DNA of 64,000 bases from Phorcus lineatus (lineage: Eukaryota; Mollusca; Gastropoda; Trochida; Trochidae): the NCBI GenBank assembly GCA_921293015.1, contig OV121086.1, positions 30,366,254-30,430,253 of the forward strand, read 5' to 3'. A program made the translations under genes and the position numbers. How positions within the stretch are numbered: position 1 is the stretch's first letter; every line of letters starts with the position of its first letter. Positions 1 to 11,840 of this stretch are shown here, piece after piece. The notes below the pieces were generated by a model. The model was given only the letters and a program-made list of their open reading frames with translations. It searched no databases and was not told the DNA's origin.

Positions 1-16
1 GGGGGATCCGTGGCTG
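1..16 (+). mobile_element. Possible truncated right end of a GGATCC-TIR MITE
   Basis: The window opens with GGGGGATCCGTGGCTG. This resembles the right terminus of the small elements that end at 8732 (GGATCCGTCACTG) and 11193 (GGATCCACCACTG). Only the end is visible because the window boundary cuts it, so this rests on a short match and is weak. Confidence 0.3.
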
Positions 17-222
17 AAACAATTTACCATCAAAGTGCTGATTTCTCTGTGATAGGGAAGGGTTCAGAAAACAGTGGCGTGAATTACAATCAGGAAGTGA
101 ACGCATATTGTAGGAAACTAAATGATATTTCTGGATATTTTTTGTTAAATTTTTTTTACAATTGTGTGAAATTTTAAAATTCACTAAATGTTTGAATGAA
201 ATTTTTCACAAGACACATATAA

Positions 223-313
<91 letters not shown>
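223..313. repeat. (AAT)n microsatellite, probably a LINE tail
   Basis: About 30 uninterrupted AAT/TAA units. It directly abuts the 3' end of a minus-strand LINE remnant, so on the minus strand it reads as an (ATT)n tail. This is the usual way such runs are seeded next to CR1/L2-like or SINE 3' ends. It is expected to be length-polymorphic. Confidence 0.95.
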
Positions 314-384
314 GAGCATTTGTATAGCGCCTATGTCCGTGAGAAAAGTTCCATGCTAAAAGCGCTTAGAACAAAAAGACTGGG

Positions 385-519
385 TTACTGGTCATAGGCA
401 AGGCGAAAAAGGTGAGTCTTGAGTTTTGGTTTGAAAAGAGAGAAATCGTCACAATCTCTAAGATGCTGTGGGAGAATATTCCAGGCGATGGCTGCAGAGT
501 AGGCAAAGGATCTCTTGCC
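385..519 (-). pseudogene. C-terminal fragment of LINE reverse transcriptase
   Basis: The minus-strand frame from 519 down to a TAA at 385-387 encodes 44 residues. These include AYSAAIAWNILPQHLRD, followed after a short stretch by FKPKLKTHLFRLAYDQ. This matches the well-known extreme C-terminal pattern of CR1/L2/Rex1-clade reverse transcriptases (A-A-x-x-WN-x-LP-x-x-LR ... FK-x-x-LKTHLF). The frame is closed by a TGA just upstream and nothing recognisable of the polymerase core precedes it. The fragment is therefore a dead 5'-truncated copy, consistent with incomplete reverse transcription. A plus-strand open frame over the same bases (412-630) is only its shadow. Confidence 0.8.
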
Positions 520-560
520 TCATCAATATTTTCAGTGAGAGATTGTGTTCATTTGTCAAT

Positions 561-1388
561 CCTGTCTGGAGGAGGGGGGTTGGGGATAGGGGTTGATTCT
601 TGTACTGGACTGTGTCTCCATCAGTGCTGATGTCACTGTAATAGTGGGTGTCTGGTGGGGGTATCCAGCCTGCAGTATTTTTTACATATTGGGGCCATCG
701 ATTCTAAAGAACAAGGGATTTCTTTTACTTTCATATTTACAGAATTTTTAAAAATTTTAATCTTATGAAAAGACCTACAGGACAATCATAATGAAAAATA
801 GAATGAAGAGAAATTTTGACTCAGGATATCATAACCTAAATTTATCCATTTTCTTCCTCCCAACCTGTGAATCTAAGACATGAAGCTATGGATCAAAGTC
901 AATTTCAATAACTGTATCTCACTATTGAAAACTTGACACCAAAATACTATGTTAAATCAGTAAATTGAGATTTAATTAAACCACTGCTTGCCTCCATCCC
1001 TATACCCGCTTAATTAAGAACAGACGATATACTGCCACCTTTTTTAGTTATTCCAAAATTCTAGCATGTGAGACAAACATTTCAAAAGTAGGACCAAAAA
1101 CATACTTTTTTATATTTAAAAAAAATTCATGAGCAAAAATTACCTAAGACAGGATACCCATGTCTTCAGGTAGACTTTTATTTAGCCTCTAAAAAAATGA
1201 TTTTAAAAAATTATTATCTAACAAATGTTAGAAAGTAGATATGTTACATACAAATTTAAACTTGCTTTTTATGAGGCAATGTTGAGTTTGCAATATAAGT
1301 AACTACAGTCTTTTTGGAAGACAAGAATACTTTATAAATGTACAACTTCTTTATTCTTACAATGGCGTTGTTTCAGTTTATTACCTAC
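561..1388. other. Unique AT-rich DNA, no gene seen
   Basis: Low-complexity A/T-rich sequence with many in-frame stops on both strands. No repeat shared with the rest of the window and no convincing exon was found. Confidence 0.5.
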
Positions 1389-1810
1389 GAGGGCAGTCAT
1401 CTCGGGGTTCATATTTTTCATACGATGCCCTAGGGCAAAATATCACTTTTTCATTGCGACGTCACGTCAAAAACAATGCTTTGACATCACAGTTTGCCTA
1501 TGACGTTGTGTTCTAAATGCGCCTATGCCTCTACTTGCGTGTTGATTTTGATTTATTTCTTTGATTTCTCAACTTTGGTAATAAACAGAATATCATATTC
1601 GTGCCCATGACATACTATGTTTACAACACTCGTGCCTTAATATCAGTATGTCCCTCGCTCTTTATCACTGTTAAGCGCCAACTGTCCCGATTATTCTAGA
1701 CAATGACAATTAAATCAATCTCGAACAGCTCGCTCTTGCTCGGGAAATACTAATATTAAGCACTCATGTCGTAAACATTGTATGTCATGAATACTCATAT
1801 AATATCCTCT
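1389..1810 (+). mobile_element. Dispersed repeat 'family X', most complete copy
   Basis: It starts with GAGGGCAGTCATCTCGG, an imperfect foldback whose other arm ends in ATGCCCT at about 1430. It then carries GACGTCACGTC and TGACATCA-like CRE motifs, a TTTACAACACTCGTGCC block, and a distal module (about 1664-1745) with TATTCTAGACAATGAC and CTCGAACAGCTCGCTC. Parts recur at 3085-3155 (distal module), 4712-4800 (CTCGCTCGGG ... GACACTCGTTTCGTA) and 11425-11570 on the opposite strand (foldback plus CRE part). Repetition within 64 kb shows a dispersed element. Its class is unknown; no transposase or clear TSD is visible. Confidence 0.6.
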
Positions 1811-2289
1811 ATAAAGATCCTTTTACCGTTTTAAAGCATATTTGAAAATGAGGGGTACATAAACTTATACATGAAATACATATTGGTAAACTGCTAACTT
1901 CTAGAATGCCACTAAACAACAGAGTCTTTGTGTTAGACTACTTCTCAGGTTTTTAATTTGACAACATTAAAATTGGAGAGAGTCGGGGCAACTGTTTTCT
2001 GAAAAATGAACACCTATAACATAGGAAAAAAAATTTTGCCTAAAGATACATCCACTCTCAAGGATGCAGCAGCTGTTCTTCCATATCTAAAGCAGACATC
2101 TTGCATCCACATGATCCGTTTCATTAGCGGTGAGTGAATCATTTTCATGGAATATTGATCAAGTAACCTCTACGGAAACATTATAGGAAATACCGGTTCT
2201 GCTAAGTGATCCATTGTAATAATTTCTGTTGACATTTCTCTCGCAGAATACATGGATTTGAGTGCTAATCTGTTTGTTATTATATTCAA

Positions 2290-2720
2290 ATAAACGCTGA
2301 GGAAACTGATTAACCATTGTTAGAGTACATTAAAGAATCCTTTGTTTCAAGCTCCTCAAAATTTATCAAAATATCTCCCGCAGAGTGATGATTTTTGGAG
2401 GCATTGATTTCAGTAATTTTTTTGAAAAGTTGTTCCATACACAGAGACCATTTTTTTAATTAAATAAGTGAGTTTTTGCTGAGAGATTGGGATAATCCAT
2501 GTCTCAAAATGACTTGTTTTTGTTACCTATTTTTTGAGGCATTGATTAGAATAATTTGTTTTCATATATATAATGATCATGTATTGAGTTGAGTGAGTGA
2601 GTTGATGCTAATATGGTTTGGGACAACCCCTGTCTCGTGCAAAGTATTGAGTTTTTGTTACCTATTTTTTTTAGACACAATACATGATAGAATAGAATAG
2701 TTTGCTTTAACAGAGTTTTC
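2290..2720. repeat. Diverged tandem repeat, unit ~125-155 bp
   Basis: Two to three imperfect units share the blocks GAGGCATTGATT, GAGTTTTTG and GTTACCTATTTTTT, plus GGGA(T/C)AA(T/C)CC...TGTCTC. Divergence between units is high, so exact boundaries are uncertain. Confidence 0.55.
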
Positions 2721-3084
2721 ATAAAAACATAGATTTTTGCAATTCATGACTGGATTATCATATGTAAAGTGTTCATCGAATATTCAATAATGTTTATTTT
2801 CATAACAATACCCTCATAAATAAAGAAGACATTGTCAATTACTTATTATTCACAAGCAACACATAATAAAATTTATTTTTAAAAAAACAAAAAGGGAATA
2901 GTTATAGAAATCACATATTGATTCTAACAAGCACGCAGCATTTGTTTTGATCACAGCACCATAAATCACAACTGAGACAGTTATGATTAGATTCAGATGG
3001 CAGGATGCCAATGCCAGAAGAATGACTTCTGAACATAGACCATAGACCTGGATGAGGGTGACGTTGATTTGCTTGATGGCGACA

Positions 3085-3155
3085 TAGATATCACTGTTAA
3101 GTGTCAACTGTCCTGATTATTCTAGACAATGACAAATCAATCTCGAACAGCTGTC
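3085..3155 (+). mobile_element. Family X fragment (distal module)
   Basis: TATCACTGTTAAG...CAACTGTCC...GATTATTCTAGACAATGAC, continuing to CTCGAACAGCT, matches 1664-1732 almost base for base. The rest of the element is absent here. Confidence 0.7.
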
Positions 3156-4633
3156 TGCGTGAAATAATGAATGCTATGTACGTGAAATATTTCCCATGCT
3201 ATCTCAGGTACCTTCGATCAATAACTGAGAGGTGTAAGTTTCATCGTACATTTCATTAAAGTGAGAAATAAACATGTAAATGATATCTTAGTTCAACCTA
3301 CTTTGTTTGTGAATTTCAGAACTGCAGCGTCCATGGCGGTCATCATAACTCATGATCTCAAAGATCTTTAAGATCTTAAATGGCCTTTACTTTAATATTT
3401 GTTACTTTAGGTTTTGCTGATTACTATTTATCCCAATGAACTAATTCAACAAAACTAGTTTCGGAATATTTTACATAACCTGTAATTCGCCTATGTTTAC
3501 CAATCAGACACATAAATATTGAATTAATAAATAGATTATTTCAACCGTTATTGACTTTCTTTATTGGTATGTCTCCATTTTCTTCTATATGTATTTGCAG
3601 TTACTTAAATCATCCATATTTCAACAATAATGAGTCCAAATTTATCAACTTTACTCAACAAATACAAAAAAAACCCCGAAAAACCCCACTTTAATCCACA
3701 AAACATAAAATCAACTATAACTAAACACAACATGATTATAGTCTATAGTTTGTAGATGATTTGTGCCTTTTAACATTGATTACTTCTGGATTGGAACAAA
3801 TAATCATTTCAGTGTGTAAATGTTCCCCAAGCCCATTGCATTTATTTGTTTATCATATTGTTAATTACAATGTGTCAATCATCCTAATTGAGTTCAGCTT
3901 TGAGTCAAACAGTATGAATAAACACAGGTAAATGATTGTATTTGCAACAATTTGTACTAATAGCTTGACACATATAATGTGAAATTTACATCTATCAGCG
4001 AACATCATTATCACAACAGGCTTATGGGAATTTTCATAATGTAGTTGCTTCATCAAATATTTACCCATTCTAAGCTCTGTTGGTACTTTGGATGAAAGCT
4101 TATAATCTGGGAGAAAATCCATTTAACCACTGATCAACAGAAATGAAAGATATCTCATAACTCGAAATTTGCTTTTGAGAACTATCGACTTCCTTATTTC
4201 CCAATGTAAGAAAAAGGTAGGCTCATATTTACCATTTGATTTGATAGTTGAATTTCTGTCCCTTAAATATTGGCCCCCAGAATCTTCTAGGATAACTTTA
4301 ATTGTATCCAATCACTCATTAGCAGATGTTGAAAGATATCTTATACCATAATTAGAAATTTGTTTTCTACTACCCCCTACCTTAATAAATCATTGATCTC
4401 TCACAATCAGAAAATCATTAGCTCAAATTTACCATTTGATTAGATCATTGAACTTTTGTCCCTTTAACTCTGGTTCTTGATCAAACATTTTTACACCTGT
4501 AAACTTCCTATTCAAAAAGGTTATTCTCAACTGATTTAAAGGATTAAGTGTATGATGATGTTCTGTATAACAGTTACAACTCATCATCAAGTCATGTCTT
4601 TGTATGTAGTTTTGTGCACAGTTTGTATGAATA

Positions 4634-4697
4634 AAGTTAAGTTCAGCAACATTGGGCATAGGTTTCATAATGGATGGGTGACCCCATGGTACAATAC
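4634..4697 (+). mobile_element. 5S rRNA-derived (SINE3-like) promoter remnant
   Basis: The block AAGTTAAGTTCAGCAACATT, then GGGCATAGG, then GGATGGGTGACC, reproduces the internal control region of eukaryotic 5S rRNA (GAAGTTAAGCAACGTCGGGC...GGATGGGTGACC) with a small insertion. It lacks a full 5S gene on either side, so it is more likely the head of a 5S-derived SINE or a 5S pseudogene fragment than a functional rRNA. A second, more diverged copy lies at 17055-17105. Confidence 0.65.
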
Positions 4698-4711
4698 ATT
4701 GAGGGTGATTC

Positions 4712-4800
4712 CCTGACCCTACACTCTCGCTCGGGTAATATAACATTTGACACTCGTTTCGTATATATCATATGACACACTTGGTCGTGTAATAATCTCT
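4712..4800 (+). mobile_element. Family X fragment
   Basis: ACTCTCGCTCGGGTAATA, then GACACTCGTTTCGTA and a TATGACAC block, resembles 1730-1800 of the fuller copy (CTCGCTCTTGCTCGGGAAATA ... CACTCATGTCGTA ... TATGTCATGA). It is diverged and partial. Confidence 0.5.
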
Positions 4801-5851
4801 ATTCATTATTATTATTATCTATTAGAATTTCTATTTATAAGCATGCACAAGTTGAAAAACCAATCTACAACAATCTGGATTATTGACACCTAAATGATTT
4901 TATTACTGTTACCTCCAACTCTTTAAGATTAGGTCAGTTGAACACTGTTCCAATCTAACTCATATTTACACAGTTATCCAAACATGTTCCCAATCTCCAA
5001 ACTCTACGCAACGGCAGGATTCAATTCAAACCCGTCACAAGATTTGCATTTGTGAAGTGCCTTTAATGCACCGAGGCAATACTTTCAGAAAAATGTCATT
5101 TGGACATAGTGTAGTACCCCATGAAGCAATGAACATTTATCTCCAAATGGTCTTCACAATAGCAGGAAGCATTGAGTCGCAAATTGTGATCTTTATTGAC
5201 TGCTTGTGTAAGCATCGAGGTCATGATTCCCCACCGAAAGTCCATATTTCTTTCCGAGTCGATTTGCTAGGACGTAAAGCATGAATGAATCTCACACTAA
5301 AATAGGTTTATGACTTTCCAATATATCTGGTGGAAGATTGTAAGTTATAATCAGATAGCTGGAATAAATCATGCAATAAGACATGTTTGTAATGGTATTG
5401 CACTCTAAATTGAGCCAATAAATTTTAGATTTGAGAATTTTGCATAATTTCAAGTTTACATATTGGTATAGAATATATATAATCGTATTTAAATATCTAA
5501 TTCTTATTGGAAAATTAGACTCTTTTATCTATATTATTTTTTTTTTCATATTATGTTCATACGGTACATTTGGGAGAAAAGAATGAAAATAGGTCTTTCT
5601 TCTATTTGATTATTTGATGAATATTAAGAAAGATTTAAACAGGTTTCAAAGTTTCAAAAATTCCCATATCTTATTCAGAAGGTTTGAAAAGATAATACAA
5701 CACATACAGAGAGAAATAAAAGCATTTTTCTGCTGACTGTGTTCTGGTAACCCTCATTGAAAGTCGCACAATGAATAAATTTCCATCTGAAATCACACAA
5801 AACGTGTATATCCAATTACTTCAAGACATTAAGTGAGACGCACATGACATG

Positions 5852-6190
5852 TATGCCACTGCAATACATAACAATTTTACTTTTAAAGCTAAAAACAATG
5901 AATCAATATTCAAAAATATTAGAGCATATTTGCATATTAGCAATGACCCTATTGGATTAAACTGAATATATTCCACAGCATTTTTTAGATTCAAGGAAAC
6001 AAGGATTTTATGGATGCCACATATATGCCACTGCAACACATAACAATTTTACTTTAAAAGCTAAAAACAATGAATCAATATTCAAAAATATTAGAGCATA
6101 TTTGCATATAAGCAATGAACCTATTGGATTAAACTGAATATATTCCACAGAATTTTTTAGATTTAGGAAACAAGGATTTTAAGGATGGAA
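5852..6190. repeat. Tandem duplication, 172-bp unit, two copies
   Basis: TATGCCACTGCAA begins at 5852 and again at 6024. The units match closely through TTCAAAAATATTAGAGCATA and GGATTAAACTGAATATATTCC to AAACAAGGATTTTA. Only a few substitutions and one-base indels separate them, so the duplication is fairly recent. No coding content. Confidence 0.9.
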
Positions 6191-6612
6191 TTCTTTGTTC
6201 AGATTCGACACTGTGAATGTAAGTGTATGACCAAAGAATCAAACTCTATCTAAAGAAAATTATAAAGTTTCACTATGATGTAAATATATATATATATGGT
6301 GATGATATTGAAGAATGTTTGAAAAAATAGACCTGGCTGCTTCTCTACTTAATCCTTTCTATTCAGTCCCCACACTATCTATTTTTTCTCTATCCTTCTC
6401 TGCTTTTTCATTTCTTTCATTTATATAAGATAATGTATTCCTACATAAAATAAATTTACCCATGATGCACCACATTACATTTTATCATTAATGTGAATAT
6501 CATATGACTCTTCACAACGTAGAGTCGTGCTCATTGTAAAATTGTGTTTACTTCTGTTTAATAAAAAAAGAAAGAAAAAAAGAGAGTCTTACTGTTTACA
6601 GGCATGTGATTA

Positions 6613-6690
6613 GTGAGTGAGTGAGTTATTGTTTAACGCCCCTTAGGCAATATTTCAGCCATTAGCCGACATCATCATTGTGATAAATTG
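6613..6690 (+). mobile_element. SINE end of the GTGAGTGAGTGAGTT type
   Basis: GTGAGTGAGTGAGTTATTG continues into TTTAACGCCCCTTAGGCAATATTTCAGCCAT. This resembles a SINE end I associate with gastropod genomes (…TTTAACGCCGCTTT-AGCAATATT-CCAGC…). Related degenerate pieces occur near 27636, 46996 and 48068. Family knowledge, not a search, supports the call. Confidence 0.6.
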
Positions 6691-8320
6691 AAACATATAT
6701 CATCTCTCCAAATGCCTGTTTTCCCTTCAGTACTCACTAGTAGACCGTCACTCACACAGTTCATTCTTACAGGCATGAGTCCCAATTGTCTGCCAGAAAC
6801 ATACTTTCTGCTCAAGTACTCATTTCATATTGAGGACAACTTAAATAAACAACAGGTAGCGATATCTAAGATGACGAGAATAAAAAAGCAAATCTTGACC
6901 AAGAGCAATACAACCTAAAAGGTGTGGAATTACAACCAAAAAAACAAATCCAGAAAAACAAAACAAACTGATAGATAGGAATGTACATTATCTATCAACT
7001 GGTGGCAGAATTTAGATCATGATTAGAAGAAATGCTACCTGGCAATTAAATTGAAAAAGATGGCAGTTTTTACTTCAATGATGTTTTGTCATAAACTTTT
7101 CTGACCAATTACAATCTTCAGTTAGTATTAATGAATATAATAATGTTAAATAATAATAATGAAATCATTTGGAATAACCTGATACACGTTTATTGTTTGA
7201 TCCCAAACTGTCACAAAAGCTTTTGCATTAGATGGTTGGAATAGTCTATTATATTACAATAGTAGGTTATAATAGATTATCATTATCAGAAAGCTGCACT
7301 AGATTATCACGATTCCAATAGTTCAATAATGATGCATTGACCATGGTCACCTATAGGTAGTCACAAAGGTAAATGGTGACCTTGACTCTTGACATTTCAA
7401 ATAAAATCAAACTGAATGTTGAAATCATTAACTGAGAGGCAATTTGGAAATAATGTACTCTGAAGTTAAGGGCTAATGCCTTTAGAAAATGCTCCAACAT
7501 TTCTTTACAATCCATATTTCCAGAAGTGTGTAGTAATACACAAGCATTGGAAGTTGACAACTTTACCAATTTGCTGAATTGACAAATCTTAAAGAATATC
7601 ATTTTAACATTTAAGCATGTCTAGAAAGCTTAAATGATGATCCTTTTCATTTATGAAAGCCTTGAAAAGGTTTGACTGAAAATAGTAGAACTTTATGTCA
7701 GTTATAACTTTTGTATAGATGTATGTTGAAAAAGAGGCTCAAAGAAATGGAAAATTAAGAAAATGTCTATCCAAATCAAGAGTTGAATGGAAAACATCAT
7801 TTTTGGCTTAGGATATTTTGTAAAATATAAGCCTAGACCCTGACCATGGACTCTGAACCTATATCTCGTCGCAGTCAATAAAGTGTATAAGGACCCAAAG
7901 ATAAGTAAATTCCTAATTTCCTAAGGAAATTTCCTTGCAGGAAACATTACCTTTAAGCAATAGTGCTGATATTCCTTCCAGATATAAATAAATATCCCCA
8001 CGGACTGATTTAACCGACATAATGTAACACAGCATTGTTTTATGTATGAATGTTTCTCATGAAAACGCTTTGTGTCAAATTCAACCTGACAAGAATGTCT
8101 CTGGGTAAGCTTATGGAAATTCAGTTGTGTTCCTTTGGGAGAAGATATGAATATATAATGCATTCCTAGGAAAATTAACAAACAATAGGCAAAAATGTTT
8201 GGCTTGCAATTTTTTTACTAGAATAATTGTTTGCAAACAAAAAAATATGAAAGGCTGTATTGTTAATGTTACTAACAGTGTACTTGATACAGTGAGAAGG
8301 CTCAAATTACTGCATCATGT
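6691..8320. other. Unique AT-rich DNA, no gene seen
   Basis: Only short chance open frames are present (for example 7351-7602 minus and 7921-8181 minus). None has domains, paired splice sites or repeats that would raise it above background. Confidence 0.45.
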
Positions 8321-8444
8321 CCTGGACCCAGATTTTCAAAGCTCTCTTAGTACTACGAGAGTACTACGGCCAAATTGACCACAGATTAATATTTGCTTAT
8401 GACTATCTTAGCACTAAGAGAGCTTAACACATCTAGTCCCTGGA
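8321..8444. mobile_element. Foldback MITE (AAGCTCTCTTAG family), older copy
   Basis: The left arm, CCAGATTTTCAAAGCTCTCTTAG, is mirrored by a right arm reading CTAAGAGAGCTTAACACATCTAG, with an unrelated spacer of about 50 bp. CCTGGA flanks both ends (8321 and 8439), either as a short target duplication or as part of the inverted repeat. It is the same family as the better preserved copy at 20735-20840. Confidence 0.8.
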
Positions 8445-8578
8445 CATTGAAAGTTGGTAATCTGGATCCACTAAAGCATGCAATGATGGCAGGGTAATGT
8501 TAAACACTATTATTAAATACATTAAGGGGGGATACTATTTTACTGGATATTTGTTTAGTTTAATCATCATTTTTAATC

Positions 8579-8732
8579 CAGTGGCGGATCCAGGAATTTT
8601 TAAAGGGGTGGAAATCACCTTTTGTAAAGTGAGTGATTCCCCATTTTTATGATTGATTTTTAACAACAAAAAATCCCAAAAGGATAGGGGAGGAATGTTC
8701 AACCCCATGAAACCCTCTTGGATCCGTCACTG
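8579..8732. mobile_element. 154-bp MITE with CAGTGGCGGATCC inverted ends
   Basis: It begins CAGTGGCGGATCCAGG and ends CCTCTTGGATCCGTCACTG, so the termini are inverted repeats of about 15-20 bp. The inner ends are G/C-strand skewed (GGGGTGG ... AACCCC). Flanks TAATC and TAATG may be an imperfect target duplication. There is no coding capacity. The termini look hAT- or similar-like, but the superfamily is not certain. Confidence 0.75.
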
Positions 8733-11084
8733 TAATGATTTTCTTAAAATGTTTTTGAGTGGTAAAACATTAATTTATATTTGTTCTTCAGATCTCTTAA
8801 TAAATTCAACTCTTATGCACACAAGCAGAAATATAACAAATATGAATATTTGATGATCAAAATGTCAAGACATTTTAAAATCAATTTCAACTCATTTAAA
8901 AAATGTTAAAATGTTAAGGCAATGAAAATAATCTTTAAAGCAAATGAATTAAATTTTTAGAAATAAATTTCCAAAACACGACTTAAACTTATAAAACTAA
9001 TCAGAGATTCACATCTTGCTCAATGAAATTGATTTTAATGGTTCACCATAGAATATTTCAAACAAAAACAATATACACAACTCCTATGTGTGATCTTGCA
9101 CACGTGAGAATGCTTTGATAACCCATGAATAATAGCTATTCCTTAATAAATCACAATCCGCATAGAACTCAACTTAAATCATTGGAAGCTATTCTGACAC
9201 ATGATCGAGTTTCTACAGTTGCAATGCTAGGACAAAAATCGTGTTATCCTCTAAATCTGGACCATTAAAGCGCTATCAAAACTGGCATTGTGTTTCAGAA
9301 AGCCAAGTCAAATAAGCGTTTAACACTTTTCTGCTTACAAATCAATAGCAAGTTAACAAATACTCTGGACTTAGAGAACGGAAGTGACAGTTCAGTGGAG
9401 CAATAGCGAAAGTTCCGTCCGAAAAGTAGCTGACTCTGAGAATACCAGAAGTCATTGATGCAAGATAAGGATATAAAACTATTGCTATTGTATATGATCA
9501 ATTAGGAGATACACCTAGTATTGTGTTTTTAATATTTTGTGATTCGAACGTAGATTCGAAACCTGTTAATTTTATTCGGAGTCAAACGCGTAACGTTTCG
9601 TCAAACACATTTAATCAGCTATCTAAAAAATCGTGCTCGAACTATAGAAAAACATTTATGATTTGCCAATAGTAATTCATGAATAGCACTAAATAGTAAA
9701 AGTATGCTCAGATTGTGAATTTCAAAATTAGATTGTGAAATAATTGGAACCTTTTAATGTTAATTTATCGTTTATTTGAGAATTGGTGTTAAATAATTGT
9801 AAAAACTTTGTGAGCATATTTAAGTTGCTTAATTAAGGCCTAGAAATAATATGCGAAAACAAAGAGCATATATTGCTAAATTAATACAAAAGATCATTAT
9901 AATCATTGGACAGATCATGCACAACATGTGTTATCATTTCTGATGCGTATGGATCTAGGTAAAGTGACACCACTATAATAAACAGGTTTGTAAACAGGAT
10001 AATGATGACTATTGATAAATGCTGCAGTGGACAGATGTGGCGAGATCATCTGATAACTCCTGTCCTCCATTATTCATTCGAGAGATATGCGCAGTAGAAC
10101 TATTGAGCCACCAAACCACAAAATACACTTGTCAACGACGTTGATTTCTAGTTACTAGTCACATTTGGTAGTGATATTGACACATGTTAATGATGTCATT
10201 GACCTCAGCAGAGAACCAATGAAATGAGAGTATCATGTTGATGTCAGAGGTCCCATCAGTATCAAATTACTTTCGGATGTTGGTCTGTGACATGTGAACC
10301 TTATAAGAAGAGCCACCAAAACGAGATCATAAAAACGTCAGTCTGACATTTCATTATTTTTGCATGAGAAATAAATGGTATCATTGGGTTTGTGATTGCC
10401 TTAATTTATTATTTCATGGTACTTGAGAGACCTTGATTGATGATTCAATATTGCTATTTCATAAAACACAATTTCAATCATTATTTATATATATATGTTC
10501 CCACCTCATAACTATAAGCACAGTATAAGTAAAAGTATAACAGATACCATATATATATATTATTATACTTATTTACAGCTAAAATAAGTCTAAATCTGAG
10601 GCAGTTTGCTCAAACTAAGACATTCATGAAGATTATTTTCAAAGTATGTAAAAACAATCATCTGATGCTACTGCATACCAAAATGGATGAATACAAAAAA
10701 CATGAGATTAAAAAATGATAATTGTATGTACTGAGGGACACGCCAAATACTTTTAACCGAATTGAAGTATCTCCAAACATCAGGCACATCTAAGCATCAG
10801 CTGTACTTCGGATAATCAAATTCTCCCTATAATGATTCAATTCAGGCAAGAACATAATTTACCACATGGATTTCTCTGGCAATCACAAGATCAGGTTACA
10901 TGGTACCAAGGACATTGCTGATAAATCGGTCATTCAGGGAAGAGTGGCGTTACCTCACAATGCACTTAACCAGATTAACAGATGCAGAGATACATAACAC
11001 TATAAAAGCAAGTCACAAATATCTTATCTCATTTGAGGATCTAGGAATCTTTAAAACTGGTTCACACATCAAAAATGGGGAGCT
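8733..11084. other. Unique AT-rich DNA with short AT-dinucleotide runs
   Basis: No shared repeat or convincing exon. Short (AT)n runs lie at about 10486-10498 and 10549-10562. The stretch 10020-10330 is less AT-biased than its surroundings and could hold regulatory or non-coding RNA sequence, but nothing specific is recognisable. Confidence 0.4.
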
Positions 11085-11193
11085 TCTCGCCCTGTGGTCC
11101 AACATTTTTGCGGTCGATTTTTAAAGAAAATTCCAAAGGGATTAGAAGGGGGGTTGGGTGCGAACCCCTTGAACCCCCTCGGATCCACCACTG
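11085..11193 (+). mobile_element. Right half of a GGATCC-TIR MITE
   Basis: It ends GAACCCCCTCGGATCCACCACTG, matching the right terminus of the 8579-8732 element. The preceding TTTAAAGAAAATTCCAAAGGG also fits this class. No left CAGTGG terminus is found upstream, so the copy is truncated or decayed. Confidence 0.65.
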
Positions 11194-11424
11194 TACAACA
11201 ATACATTGTCATCATAATCGTTTACCATACATTGTGTACTATGACATACACACTTGTCAATCGTCAAATGTCATTAAATGAGACATTATGAAAGTAATGA
11301 ACGAGTTACGTACTATAAACCCTGTGCTAAAAACTGTAAATTTGACGAAAGTCATGAAACTCGAAAATATATATATATTTATTTATTTGTTTATATTAAT
11401 ACATAATTTCAAGCATATAACAGG

Positions 11425-11572
11425 CTTATACACGCCATCAGTTTTTAGAACTCATTGTCATAGACAAAATATAACACAACAGCATTTTTCATGATGTCAT
11501 GTCACCATGACAAAGTGATATTTGTTCTAGGGCATTGAACTTTAAAGCGAGTTCATTGCCCTCATAAGTAAC
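11425..11572 (-). mobile_element. Family X fragment with palindromic end
   Basis: Read on the minus strand it starts GAGGGCAATGAACT, then an 8-nt loop, then AGTTCAATGCCCT, a nearly perfect 13-bp hairpin. ATATCACTTTGTCATGGTGAC and a TATGAC...GAGTTCTAAA block follow in the same order as at 1389-1520. The hairpin arms are better preserved than in the 1389 copy. Confidence 0.7.
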
Positions 11573-11840
11573 TATGTCCCTGTTAGCAATTACACGTACC
11601 TGGCAACATTGTCATACTCTTTGATGGGCATTTTAGAAATTGAGGTGATTAAGACGATGATGTTCTTACCAATCTTACAATTTTTATTGATAAACTGGCT
11701 TCTTATTCTGGGCAGGAAAAAATTTGACATAGATGCTATTACAATGTCGTCATCATCTGCTTGAAAATTACATTAGCAACTATGTAGAAATGTTCCCTGC
11801 CTTGTGCATACATAAAAATTACCTTAACAACATCGTGTCA

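Larger units (their letters stand above)
223..560 (-). mobile_element. 5'-truncated non-LTR retrotransposon (LINE) end
   Basis: On the minus strand the order is: C-terminal reverse-transcriptase coding tail, short 3' UTR containing GGCGCTATACAAATGC, then an (ATT)n tail. A 'GCGCTATANAAATG' block followed by (ATT)n is a common 3' terminus of invertebrate LINEs and the SINEs they mobilise. The 5' boundary is unclear. Sequence from about 520 to 660 is G-rich on the plus strand and could be more of the element or flank. No target-site duplication was identified. The L2/CR1/Rex1-type assignment rests on the conserved WN-LP...LKTHLF ending. Confidence 0.75.

Noticed and set aside
5057..5284. 75-codon plus-strand frame with protein-like composition
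   Set aside because: No start context, no splice sites, no motif. The length is within chance expectation at this base composition.
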